Source: Pedobacter sp. MC2016-24
GTDB lineage: Bacteria > Bacteroidota > Bacteroidia > Sphingobacteriales > Sphingobacteriaceae
NCBI RefSeq assembly: GCF_015223055.1
Contig: NZ_JADFBX010000005.1
Location: 124,001-188,000, forward strand
DNA: 64,000 nucleotides
Reading direction: 5' to 3'
Below are positions 16,918 through 26,029 of the stretch, piece by piece; within the stretch, counting starts at the first letter, position 1; every line of letters starts with the position of its first letter. The position numbers and the translations under genes are program-made. The notes under the pieces are model-generated. The model was not told where the DNA came from. It did not search any database and saw nothing but the letters and a program-made list of their open reading frames with translations.

Positions 16918-18084
16918 TTATAATTTTCCCCAAAAAGTGATCTCTGCGATGGTGACCTGACCTGTACCACCCCAGGTTTCCGTTGTTTTAAAACGCAGGT
17001 AGCGGTAAGCCGGAGGCGTATCGGGCATTTCAAAATCTTCACCGTTTGTAAAGCCATAAGCATTGTCTTCTGCAGTTACACCGACACCACCTGAAGGTTT
17101 AAATGAATCAAATTTACCGATCAGTGTCCAGGATGCCCAGCTTCCATCTGATGCAGGTGCATTAGAACCCCATAGTTCAAATGATTTGACGCATGCCCCA
17201 ACATAGGTATATGGTGGTGTCCTCTGATGCGCTTTCATGCGGCTCAGCACCACAGGAACTTTCAGGTCAATGGTAAACCATTGAGGTATGGGTGTATTGT
17301 TATTTGAAGCATAAATACTCAGGTTAACCAAACCATCCCAAATGTTGGCCAACACGTTGGTTCCTAAAGCGGCCTGATCTGTTGGTAAAGCATAGCCCGC
17401 GAAAGGTTTGGGTACCCGTTGCTCAAACAAAGGCGTAAGATCTTTGATAATGGCTTGTGATTTATTGCCCCAACGGTCCCTGAGATAGACAGAAAACTTT
17501 TTAGGTGTAGCAGAAAGTCCCCTTACAGAGAAGGAACTTGCGGCAGATTTGGTGTAAAATGTTTGCAATGGGCGCAACAGACCATTTCCGGTAGTATCTG
17601 CATCCACAACAATAGCCAGATTGGCCTGCAAATCATTCTTTATTCTCACTTTCACTCCACCGAAGCCGGCTTCGATGCTTAAGTTATTGTAGGCCAATTC
17701 CACAGGAGGTGCCAATGGTTTAACTTTCACAATTGCCGGAGCCGATTCTTTTTCATTGCGACCTACACTAATGATTTTCACTTCATGTTCGTTCGTGTCA
17801 CCAAAGCCTTCCAATTTCAGCGTATCGGTATAGATAGATGATTTGGACTCTTTGAATACACCGGGCTGAATTTCATATAGCGCTTTTACATAAGCCAGGT
17901 TCACATCTGAACTGAGCTTATACGTAATATTTGCGCCTCCGGGCGTATTTTCAGCTTTAAAATCAGTTACCTGCTGTGGAGCCGCAGCATTTGGATCATT
18001 GTGATCTAATCTTGGATCTTCTTTACAGCCTTGCAGACCAACGGCTACCAGTAAAGTAAAGATCATGTACAATATATTTTTCAT
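16918..18084 (-). CDS. DUF4959/DUF5126/DUF5000-type surface lipoprotein, PUL1
   Basis: A 388-residue lipoprotein starting at the ATG at 18084; a GTG one codon upstream is less likely. The lipobox is GLQGC (Cys20). The modules resemble DUF4959 (about 38-125, VTDFKAENTPGGANITYKLS), DUF5126 (about 130-235, LSIEAGFGGVKVRIKNDLQA) and a C-terminal F5/8C-like DUF5000 domain (PQWFTIDLKVPVVLSRMKAH to YRYLRFKTTETWGGTGQVTI). It is a probable surface glycan-binding protein working with SusC/SusD. The gene follows susD by 23 bp. Confidence 0.82.
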   Translation of the reverse strand: MKNILYMIFTLLVAVGLQGCKEDPRLDHNDPNAAAPQQVTDFKAENTPGGANITYKLSSDVNLAYVKALYEIQPGVFKESKSSIYTDTLKLEGFGDTNEHEVKIISVGRNEKESAPAIVKVKPLAPPVELAYNNLSIEAGFGGVKVRIKNDLQANLAIVVDADTTGNGLLRPLQTFYTKSAASSFSVRGLSATPKKFSVYLRDRWGNKSQAIIKDLTPLFEQRVPKPFAGYALPTDQAALGTNVLANIWDGLVNLSIYASNNNTPIPQWFTIDLKVPVVLSRMKAHQRTPPYTYVGACVKSFELWGSNAPASDGSWASWTLIGKFDSFKPSGGVGVTAEDNAYGFTNGEDFEMPDTPPAYRYLRFKTTETWGGTGQVTIAEITFWGKL

Positions 18085-18107
18085 CACCTTTTTATTTTAT
18101 TCGTGAA

Positions 18108-20060
18108 TTACCACCCTATGTTTTGCACCAGGTTCCTATTGTTCAAAATGTTATTGTCACGAATGGGCCAGAAGTAATCTTTTTGGCCGAAACGTGGAGA
18201 AAAAATCAGCTTTTTACGATAGTACAGTGCAGAGGTGGACTGTTCGATGTCCCAGCCTTGTACCGGCTTTACATATTCCTGCGGCGCTTCTTTCCATCTT
18301 CTAAGGTCCCAGAAACGGGCGCCTTCAAATGCCAATTCTATTAAAGTTTCCCTATGGATAATGGCCCTCAGACCTGGCTGTGTCAAATACTTGCCTTTGT
18401 TATTGGAATAAGTAGACCAGGCAAACTGTACCGTTTGTAAACCGGCCCTTTCACGCACTAAATTGATGTATTTATAAGCTTCAGCATCCGGTCCGCTTTT
18501 TTCGTTTAAGGCTTCAGCATACAATAAGTACAACTGTGCAAGTCGGAAAATCGGCCATGGGTAATTGGTGATGCTATAATCATTGGCAGACGCCCCCTGC
18601 GTATTCTGGAAATGAACATATTTCTTGATAAAGTAACCGGTTACCGAACCAAAATCTGCTTTTCCTTTACCATTTGGTTGTCCTTTTTTTGCCGATACAT
18701 AATAGGTACCAGTAGGTACGGCATCATTGTAATATCCCTGTCCATACCAGACACCACCGTCAAATCCAAGATTGGCATAAAAACGGGGTTCCCGGTCAAA
18801 ATTGGTGGAAGAAGTTTCATAGTTCAGCTTGATGTAGCGCTGATCGGCAGCTGTTCCTGCTTTTATAGCAGGTTGATTTACGTTCCAGGTTGGGTCTTCT
18901 TCGATAGGAATCCCGTTCTTGCTGTAAAACATATCTGCAATTTTTAAAGGTGGCGCCAATTCGTACCCAATCACGGTATTGTCCTGGTAGCGAAAATCGA
19001 CATTCGGTGTGGCTATCAACTGTGTACTTGCAGAAAGGCTCTGGCTATTTGCCCAGATGATTTCAGGATTCCACCTCTCCGTAAAAGCATTTCTGATGCT
19101 GAGCTGCTGTACAATCTGATCCGTAAGTACAGAAGCAGAACTGGCCCTGTCAAATTTGTATAAGCGATGCCCTGCCGACTCGGCAACTGTGATGGCCTCT
19201 TTACAAGCCAGCGCAGCAGCATCCCAGCGGCTCGCCGAAAATTGCTGATTGAACAATTGGGTACCGTCCGAATTTTTCAGGGTTGCCTGCTCTGAGTTTC
19301 CGTTAAAAAGCGGACTAGCTGCGGTAACCAGTACTTTTGCTTTTAGTGCATAGGCAATTGGTTTCGTAATCCTGCCCAACATTTTTACCGGATCGGGTAC
19401 TATTGGCGGCAAATTGTCCTTGGCCTCATCGAGCAATTGTACGATGTAGGCAAAACATTCATCAACAGGAGCCCTGAAAATTTTAACCTTGGAAATGTCG
19501 ATTTCTACCGGCAGGTTTTCTTTGATTAGTGGAATGGGGCCATACATCCTGACCAGGTAAAAATGGTAATAGGCCTTCAAAAATTTCACTTCTGCGATCC
19601 ACTGTTCTCTTTCTTCTTCCTTCAGGTCGGGAACTTTTCCTATGTTTTCAAGGAAAATGTTACAATCCCGCAGTGCCCTGTACATGTTTACCCAGATACT
19701 ATACGTATCTGTGGAGCTGCTACTATCACCAATGGGGTTCACGGTAGCCTGACGGCCCATGGCAAGATTGAATATCCGGTGGTTAAATGTTGGTTTTGGG
19801 GGTCCGTCAATTGCCCAGATCTCATCTCCACCAAGAAGGGATGGATCAGCCTCAAGACTTCCATCTTTAGGCATATAGGAATAACAGGTGTAAAGGTATT
19901 TCTCTGCCTCAGCGCGCATAGTGAAAGAGTTGTCTATGGTTGCTATGTTATCGGGAATAATATCTAAATACTTTTTACAAGAGCTGAATGTAGAGAAAAA
20001 AACAAGGATGGCTACTTTCAGGCACCAGTTTCCTTTTCGTATATATTTCATGTCGTACAT
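18108..20060 (-). CDS. SusD/RagB-family glycan-binding lipoprotein, PUL1
   Basis: A 650-residue SusD-like lipoprotein. An ATG at 20051 (MKYIRKGNWCLKVAIL) gives a more compact signal sequence than the one at 20060; both lead to the lipobox STFSSC. Family features are the TPR-like helices (EVKFLKAYYHFYLVRMYGPI), YALKAKVLVTAASPLFNG, and the C-terminal motif ETLIELAFEGARFWDLRRWK. SusD proteins cap the SusC channel on the outer surface and capture oligosaccharide. It follows susC by 11 bp. Confidence 0.94.
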   Translation of the reverse strand: MYDMKYIRKGNWCLKVAILVFFSTFSSCKKYLDIIPDNIATIDNSFTMRAEAEKYLYTCYSYMPKDGSLEADPSLLGGDEIWAIDGPPKPTFNHRIFNLAMGRQATVNPIGDSSSSTDTYSIWVNMYRALRDCNIFLENIGKVPDLKEEEREQWIAEVKFLKAYYHFYLVRMYGPIPLIKENLPVEIDISKVKIFRAPVDECFAYIVQLLDEAKDNLPPIVPDPVKMLGRITKPIAYALKAKVLVTAASPLFNGNSEQATLKNSDGTQLFNQQFSASRWDAAALACKEAITVAESAGHRLYKFDRASSASVLTDQIVQQLSIRNAFTERWNPEIIWANSQSLSASTQLIATPNVDFRYQDNTVIGYELAPPLKIADMFYSKNGIPIEEDPTWNVNQPAIKAGTAADQRYIKLNYETSSTNFDREPRFYANLGFDGGVWYGQGYYNDAVPTGTYYVSAKKGQPNGKGKADFGSVTGYFIKKYVHFQNTQGASANDYSITNYPWPIFRLAQLYLLYAEALNEKSGPDAEAYKYINLVRERAGLQTVQFAWSTYSNNKGKYLTQPGLRAIIHRETLIELAFEGARFWDLRRWKEAPQEYVKPVQGWDIEQSTSALYYRKKLIFSPRFGQKDYFWPIRDNNILNNRNLVQNIGW

Positions 20061-20071
20061 ATGATTAGCTA

Positions 20072-23000
20072 TTAAAAGGTTAAATTGAGACCAAGATTGA
20101 ATACTTTTTGCAGGGGATAGCCTAAGCCGTTACCTGCCATTTCAGAATCCCAGATTTTGAAATTACTGAACATCAGCAAATTGGTAGCACTGGCATAGAT
20201 TCGAAAATTGGTGGCCTTGATCCTGTCTACCAGTTTTTTAGGGAAGGTATAACCCAACTCTACCTGTTTAAGTCTTAAAAATGCTGCATTGCGCATATAC
20301 CAGGTGCTGACCTGGTTGTTATTGGCATTTGGGGTATTGCTTAGGCGGGGTAAGGTTGCATACACATTTCTGTTTTCTTCCGACCAATAGCTATCAGCAT
20401 AGGCTTTTAGCAACTGGTTAGTATAGATTTTCCCCGAACTTGCCTCATTAGTTTTCGGATAGTAATAGGGCACAAAAGGAGCAGTTGCTGCAGGGTCAAT
20501 CCAGAAAGACTGGTTGGCCGAACCTTGCGCAAATGCAGAAATATCGAATTTTTTATAACTTAAAGAAAAGCCAAAACCGTAAACTACTTCGGGAACAGTA
20601 GGATTGCCAATAGGTACCATATCGGCTTCATTCACCTTTCCATCGCCATTTACATCGGTATATTTGATATCCCCACCGCCATACTGCCCGCCAAACTCCT
20701 GGCGTGGCGAATTGGCTGCTTCCTGATCGTCAACAAACAAACGCTCGGCGATATAACCAAAAGTTTGCTGCAGAGAGTTACCTACCCGATATTTCCAGGG
20801 CTCTGCATATTGTGGTTCTTCATACACCTCATATTTGCTCGTTGCATAAGTAAAATTTCCACGTACAGACAACCAAAGATCTTTAGACCAGGCGTGTTGC
20901 ATATCGAGGGAAATGTCTACTCCACGTCCGTTCGCTTTACCAACGTTAGATCTGGAAACGGAGGATAAACCCATGGTATTTGGAATGGAAGCCCGTGACA
21001 TGAGTATGTTGTCACGCTTTTCAGTAAAATATTCTGCGACGAGATTGGCTTTACCAAACAGACTCATTTCCATGGCTATATTTTGCTTTTTGGCACGTTC
21101 CCAGGTAATGTTAGGATTGGCATATCTCAATACGACCACGCCATTTTTGATCTCACTGAGGTCTCTCCCAAAAACACCTCTACGGCCCACATTGTCCAGA
21201 TCTGTATTGGATAAGTAGAAGAACCTGTCATCAACTTCCCCGATCTGATCGTTACCTACCACACCATAGGTATAGCGGAAGCGCAGATTGGTGATCACGT
21301 TTTTTAACGGAGCAAAGAATTTTTCGTTGGAGGCACTCCAGGCTAATCCAGCAGAAGGGAAAAAACCGAACCTGTTATTTTCAGCAAATCGTTCTGATCC
21401 ATTGTAACCAAAATTAAACTCGGCGAAATACCTTCTGTCATAAGCATAGGTGGCACGACCAGAAACGCCCAGGTTTCTGGAAGGGAGAGATTGAAAGATA
21501 TCTACAGCATTTGCACCACCCAGGCTTTCCCTGGCAATCATCACGAGCAATCCGCCGATTTCATGCTTTTTGGCAAAAGTTCGGTTATAATTGACAGTAG
21601 ATTCAAAGTAAAAAGTTGAATTTAGTGTTTTAGGTAATTCTGAAAAACCCAGATACTCTTTACCAGTTGTATTGGCTAAAGCGATGGTATATTGATTGGC
21701 GAGCAGGTCATAGCCACCCAATTGATAATAAAAAGGGTTATAGCTCCTTGCATAGCTAAAATTAGAGGTACGTGTTAAGTTGACCATCGCTCTTGCAGAA
21801 AGTCCTTCGGTAATCCCACTAAGATTTTGCTTCAATTCAAACTGGGCCAGCATTTGAGAACGGCTTTCATCGCGGTAACCCCTAACCATGTCGGCATATG
21901 GATTGATATAGTTGTTTCCAAAAGCATTTCCGAACATGATGTGTTTGACAAATTTATGGTCTTCATCTACGGGATAATAAGCCGGAAAAAGCACGGGGTT
22001 AGAGCGCATCACATTCCGGTACATGGTTGTACCGGATTCTATCGGGCCATTATAATCGTCAAAGTTACCACTCAGGCGCACGATCAGTTCGGTTGATTTG
22101 GTCAGGTCGATATTCACGTTAGAACGCAGGGAATAACTTTTAAAATCGATGTTGTTATTAAAGTTGTTTCGGTTGTCGACCTTTAATAAACCATTATCCT
22201 TACTAAATGAACCAGCCACATAATACCGGGCCACGGTACCACCACCACTGACGTTGAGGTTGTAGCGCTGGGTGTTTGCATAGTCTTTAAACAACATTTT
22301 ACGCCAGTCGTTTGCCGGAAAAATAAGCGGATTTACACCGTTTGCTGTATTTTCTATTTTATCTTCAAGATAAGGGATTGGCGTCAGGGAGTTCCGTGTT
22401 GCGGTAGCCTCATTGGCCAATCTCATATAAGTAACCGGATCGGCAAGCTCCACATTGCTGGTTGCGGCACTGGCAGAATTTTCTACCCGCAATGATACTT
22501 TTGCTTTACCTACAACACCTTGTTTGGTGGTTACGAGAATAACCCCGTTTGCCCCGCGGGCACCGTAAAGTGCAGTGGCTGTTGCATCCTTCATCACAGA
22601 GAAGGTGGCAATATCATCTGTTTGCAACCTGGCAAGGTCTGTTGCAGTAAGTTCAATTCCATCAATCAAGATCAGGGGTTTGGTATTTGTACCAAAAGTG
22701 GTGATCCCCCTTACAAAGAAATCGGCATTGTCGGCACCCGGTTCTCCACTTCGCTGGTAAGCGATAATCCCAGCTACCCGACCTGCCAGTGCGGTTGTTA
22801 AGTTACTGGAAGGAACTTTTAGCTCCCCCGGTCTTACTGTGGTAATGGAACCGATTACACTTTCCTTTTTTTGCACCCCAAACGCTACTACAGCGACTTC
22901 ATCAAGGGCATTTTTAGGGTTTGGTAATAATTTAACATCGAGTTGTTTTTTATTTCCTACTACGATTTTCTGGCTGATGTAGCCAATGTAAGATACAATG

Positions 23001-23284
23001 AGCACTTCTGTATCACTGTTAACCTGAATGGTATATTTACCTTCATTGTTGGTCACTGCTCCCCGCTCTTTACCTTCAACTTTGATGGTTGCTCCCGGAA
23101 GCGACTCTCCTGTTTCATCATAAACAGTTCCGGTGACTACTCTTTGCTGAGTAAGTCCAAGTTCGTTATTTTTTAGTTTTGTGGTGGTTGTATTGAAAAC
23201 ATCCTGCTTGTCTAAGCGACTTGCCAGCACAGATATTGTACTGAAAATCAGCATACACGCCAGGAGAATGCGTATTTGTTTCAT
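20072..23284 (-). CDS. SusC/RagA TonB-dependent outer-membrane transporter, PUL1
   Basis: A TonB-dependent transporter of 1070 residues from the ATG at 23284, which gives a clean signal peptide (MKQIRILLACMLIFSTISVL). An upstream GTG at 23314 adds ten residues without signal character. The order is an N-terminal CarboxypepD_reg-like domain (VVTGTVYDETGESLPGATIK), a plug domain (VVAFGVQKKESVIGSITTVR, then PLILIDGIELTATDLARLQ), and a beta-barrel ending in Phe (FNLGLNLTF). It imports oligosaccharide bound by SusD. No consensus promoter is visible in the 188 bp before it, so transcription could also continue from PUL2. Confidence 0.95.
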   Translation of the reverse strand: MKQIRILLACMLIFSTISVLASRLDKQDVFNTTTTKLKNNELGLTQQRVVTGTVYDETGESLPGATIKVEGKERGAVTNNEGKYTIQVNSDTEVLIVSYIGYISQKIVVGNKKQLDVKLLPNPKNALDEVAVVAFGVQKKESVIGSITTVRPGELKVPSSNLTTALAGRVAGIIAYQRSGEPGADNADFFVRGITTFGTNTKPLILIDGIELTATDLARLQTDDIATFSVMKDATATALYGARGANGVILVTTKQGVVGKAKVSLRVENSASAATSNVELADPVTYMRLANEATATRNSLTPIPYLEDKIENTANGVNPLIFPANDWRKMLFKDYANTQRYNLNVSGGGTVARYYVAGSFSKDNGLLKVDNRNNFNNNIDFKSYSLRSNVNIDLTKSTELIVRLSGNFDDYNGPIESGTTMYRNVMRSNPVLFPAYYPVDEDHKFVKHIMFGNAFGNNYINPYADMVRGYRDESRSQMLAQFELKQNLSGITEGLSARAMVNLTRTSNFSYARSYNPFYYQLGGYDLLANQYTIALANTTGKEYLGFSELPKTLNSTFYFESTVNYNRTFAKKHEIGGLLVMIARESLGGANAVDIFQSLPSRNLGVSGRATYAYDRRYFAEFNFGYNGSERFAENNRFGFFPSAGLAWSASNEKFFAPLKNVITNLRFRYTYGVVGNDQIGEVDDRFFYLSNTDLDNVGRRGVFGRDLSEIKNGVVVLRYANPNITWERAKKQNIAMEMSLFGKANLVAEYFTEKRDNILMSRASIPNTMGLSSVSRSNVGKANGRGVDISLDMQHAWSKDLWLSVRGNFTYATSKYEVYEEPQYAEPWKYRVGNSLQQTFGYIAERLFVDDQEAANSPRQEFGGQYGGGDIKYTDVNGDGKVNEADMVPIGNPTVPEVVYGFGFSLSYKKFDISAFAQGSANQSFWIDPAATAPFVPYYYPKTNEASSGKIYTNQLLKAYADSYWSEENRNVYATLPRLSNTPNANNNQVSTWYMRNAAFLRLKQVELGYTFPKKLVDRIKATNFRIYASATNLLMFSNFKIWDSEMAGNGLGYPLQKVFNLGLNLTF

Positions 23285-23373
23285 ACTTATAACGATTAAA
23301 TAGTTATGGATCACGAAAACAATGGTTTGTTTGGTTTTTGTGCTTTCGTTTTTTTGATTGGAGCGCGTTAGCT

Positions 23374-23402
23374 CTTCAGCGTGCCATGCAGGCGCCCTGA
23401 AG
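23374..23402 (-). terminator. strong hairpin between PUL2 and PUL1
   Basis: CTTCAGCGTGCC (23374-23385) pairs with GGCGCCCTGAAG (23391-23402) over 12 positions with one mismatch and one G-U pair, loop ATGCA. It lies 70 bp past the M28 stop and 90 bp before the PUL1 susC. No T-run follows, so it may be a Rho-assisted terminator or an RNA-stability structure rather than a classic terminator. Confidence 0.5.
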
Positions 23403-23472
23403 CAAGAAGTGCGTATCGGATTATACCATAGGCGATTTTTCTATGTGGGTTAGTTATTTGGTTAGGTTTTGT

Positions 23473-24762
23473 TTAAAATGTATTGAAGAATTTGGTCATG
23501 AGTTGAAAGTAGTGCGCGAACTCAGTTAAGGGTAATGTTTCTGCCCGATCGTATACATCATGATAAGCCTGAATACCACCCTGGGTATAAATAAAGAATG
23601 AGGGTACACCCAGCTGGTAGAATGGACAATGGTCACTTTTACAAGCCTCGCCCCTGATGTCAACTTTGGGCACCAACTGATATTGGTTGTTTAAGCTTAC
23701 GATCTGATCAAATTGTTTTTTGAAAATTGTACCATTCACAACCTTAATACCTTCTTCACCAGTACCTGCCAGATCGAAGTTGACCAGAAATTTTATTTTA
23801 GTGAGGTCGATCAAGGGGTTTTTCACAAAAGCTTTTGAACCGAGCAGGCCGATCTCTTCTCCGCTAAAAGCAATAAATACAGTATTGTATTTGGGCTGAT
23901 TTGCGGCATAATACTTCACCATATTGAGGAGGAATGTCGTTCCGCTGGCATTGTCATTGGCACCAGGGAAATACACCTTTTTGCCAAGGAGCCCCAGGTG
24001 GTCAAAATGAGCGGTAATGACCAGGGTTGAGTCTGATCCGGAACTGCCTTTAACCATCCCTGCTACATTCCGGGTTTTGTAATCGGGAATCAGTTTTGCA
24101 TCTACATTTACGGTCAGGCTATGAATATCTGCAGGATTCAGGTCTTTCTTGTTGACACTAATTACAGGCCTGGCGTTCTGATAAGTTAAGGTTGTCCAGG
24201 TTAATTTTTCATTCGTAAAAACAATCAGCCCTTTAAAATCGAGCTCATCTTTTGTACGCAGTGCTCTCACTGCAGCAGAGATGTTGCGTTGATCAGCTAC
24301 AGATTCATTGGCCGCAGGACGGTCATCCAATAAAATAAAAGAGGCTTGTGCCTTTTTTACCAAAGCATCCAGTTTCTCAGGCGTATTGATTTCCGCACGT
24401 TGTACCGGAATGACGTTAAAGGTACCATGTACTGCCGGACTGGTCGCATCAATGAGATAATCTACAGCTGTTTTTAGCAATTTACCGTTCAACCTGACTT
24501 CAACCTTTCCTGGAAAGGTATTTACAGACAAATCAAAATCCTGATAATAAGTGTCCTTATTTAAAGGAATCAGTCCGGATTTTTTAAACTCTCCTGCGAT
24601 AAAAGCAGAAGCAATCTGATCGCCATTTTCTACATAACCACGGCCCCGGAACTGAGGGGAAGTTAAAGTCTTCAGGACTTTTCTGGAATATTCCATGTCC
24701 TGTGCAAACAGGTTACAAGATTGAATGGCAAAAATGACGATAAGTAAAGCTCTGTATTTCAT
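23473..24762 (-). CDS. M28-family zinc aminopeptidase, PUL2
   Basis: A 429-residue exported peptidase with a signal peptide (cleavage near NLFAQ). The M28 ligands are all present: His252 (TAHFDHLG), Asp270 (GANDNASGT), Glu302/303 (SGEEIGLLGSK), Asp330 (VNFDLAG) and His401 (QAYHDVYD). An inserted PA-like region lies at about 100-230. The family removes N-terminal amino acids using two zinc ions. A peptidase at the end of a glycan locus suggests a peptide-bearing substrate. It is the last gene of PUL2 and starts 3 bp after DUF2264. Confidence 0.9.
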   Translation of the reverse strand: MKYRALLIVIFAIQSCNLFAQDMEYSRKVLKTLTSPQFRGRGYVENGDQIASAFIAGEFKKSGLIPLNKDTYYQDFDLSVNTFPGKVEVRLNGKLLKTAVDYLIDATSPAVHGTFNVIPVQRAEINTPEKLDALVKKAQASFILLDDRPAANESVADQRNISAAVRALRTKDELDFKGLIVFTNEKLTWTTLTYQNARPVISVNKKDLNPADIHSLTVNVDAKLIPDYKTRNVAGMVKGSSGSDSTLVITAHFDHLGLLGKKVYFPGANDNASGTTFLLNMVKYYAANQPKYNTVFIAFSGEEIGLLGSKAFVKNPLIDLTKIKFLVNFDLAGTGEEGIKVVNGTIFKKQFDQIVSLNNQYQLVPKVDIRGEACKSDHCPFYQLGVPSFFIYTQGGIQAYHDVYDRAETLPLTEFAHYFQLMTKFFNTF

Positions 24763-24765
24763 AAT

Positions 24766-26022
24766 TTAAGGAATTGAATGATCGGCCGGCATGTTAACTC
24801 CACTCCACAATTTTTTGGTGGTCCAATCGGCTGCAGGCCCTGCCCAAAATACATTATTTTCGGGTAAGCCCAGGGGCAAAAGTGCCACAGCGCATAGATA
24901 AAGGCTACCTGTAGAGATATAATATTCGCCCATATCAATCTGATGTCCGCAAAAACCAATGGTTAACCAGCCTTGTTTATCGAAAGTTCCCGGAGCTTCG
25001 ATCATGCGTTTAATGACCAGCGACATGGCAGACCTGACCTGGGCCGGGTTGATAAATTCGGGCAATTTCTCCTGTAAAGCGATGTGGGCAAGCCCCTGCA
25101 GGGCACCAAAACGATAAGCAAGGGACCTTCCTACCGCGGGAAAAGTACCCTCCGGGGAAATGCTGCGTTCCTGGATATCTGCGTACCTTACGGCCCGCTG
25201 TAATGCAGTCTGATAAACCTCAGGTTTTTCCAGTCCTTTGTCAACCACCATTTTGACGATGTCCAGCATCATGGGCTGGATCACAAAACTGTTGTAATAA
25301 TCAAAATGAAAACCGGGACCATCACCGTATATACCGTCTCCTTTATACCATTCATTGTGTTTTTTAATGGCATAGTCAATTCTTACGATATCGGCATCGG
25401 CATTGGCCATCAGTAAAAATGCTTCTACCATGCCCATAAACAATAGCCAGTTGTTATAAGTGGGCTTGATGTTGCGCGTTGACTTTAATGCGGCAATGAC
25501 ATTTGCTTTTGTAGATGCATCGAGGGGTTCCCAAAGTTGTTTGGGAGCCCGGATCAATGCATGTGCTAAAAATGAAGCGTCTACTAATGCTTGTTCGTAT
25601 TTTTGTGAAGTAAACTGCATAAAATCTGGCGAAGCAGGGTTTACCGCGTTGGCCAGGCTTTTTTGAGCGAGTGAAATGTATTTACTTCTTAGTTTTCCTT
25701 CTTCAGTTGCATCCGGACCCAGTTCCAGCCATGGTGCAATCCCTGCCATCAAACGACCAAAAGCTTCCAGATGAGTAACTTTAGTCCGGTCTAATGTGCT
25801 TTTGGGATTAACCTCCACAGGCATATCTTTTTTTAACCTTCCCTGGCTTAAGCTTTGCAATACGGGATCGGCTATTTTCGTCAATACCGAGATCCAGTAC
25901 TTCCTGCTGTCCGATCCGGGAACGGTTACATTCGGCGATGGCGATACAGCTGATGCATCTAAGGCAGTCAGGCCAATAACTGCCGCGGGTGGAATCATGG
26001 ATAAAAAATCGCGTCTATACAT
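24766..26022 (-). CDS. DUF2264 protein (possible GH154-type glucuronidase), PUL2
   Basis: A 418-residue DUF2264 protein from the ATG at 26022; a GTG one codon earlier is possible. The N-terminus YRRDFLSMIPPAAVIGLTAL looks like a twin-arginine signal. The body is an (alpha/alpha)-barrel-like helical protein with conserved stretches PTYNNWLLFMGMVEAFLL, WYKGDGIYGDGPGFHFDYYN, ISPEGTFPAVGRSLAYRFGA and IGFCGHQIDMGEYYISTGSL. I recall this family overlapping CAZy GH154 (beta-glucuronidase), which should be checked. A related copy sits in PUL3, so the family is probably central to the substrate. It starts 7 bp after GH3. Confidence 0.82.
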   Translation of the reverse strand: MYRRDFLSMIPPAAVIGLTALDASAVSPSPNVTVPGSDSRKYWISVLTKIADPVLQSLSQGRLKKDMPVEVNPKSTLDRTKVTHLEAFGRLMAGIAPWLELGPDATEEGKLRSKYISLAQKSLANAVNPASPDFMQFTSQKYEQALVDASFLAHALIRAPKQLWEPLDASTKANVIAALKSTRNIKPTYNNWLLFMGMVEAFLLMANADADIVRIDYAIKKHNEWYKGDGIYGDGPGFHFDYYNSFVIQPMMLDIVKMVVDKGLEKPEVYQTALQRAVRYADIQERSISPEGTFPAVGRSLAYRFGALQGLAHIALQEKLPEFINPAQVRSAMSLVIKRMIEAPGTFDKQGWLTIGFCGHQIDMGEYYISTGSLYLCAVALLPLGLPENNVFWAGPAADWTTKKLWSGVNMPADHSIP

Positions 26023-26029
26023 CACCGTT

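Noticed and set aside
23289..23307. Short inverted repeat ATAAC/GTTAT before PUL1 susC
   Set aside because: Five-bp A/T-rich arms are expected by chance in this region.
23284..23314. Ten-residue N-terminal extension of PUL1 SusC from a GTG
   Set aside because: The ATG at 23284 gives a normal signal peptide; the extension has no signal features.
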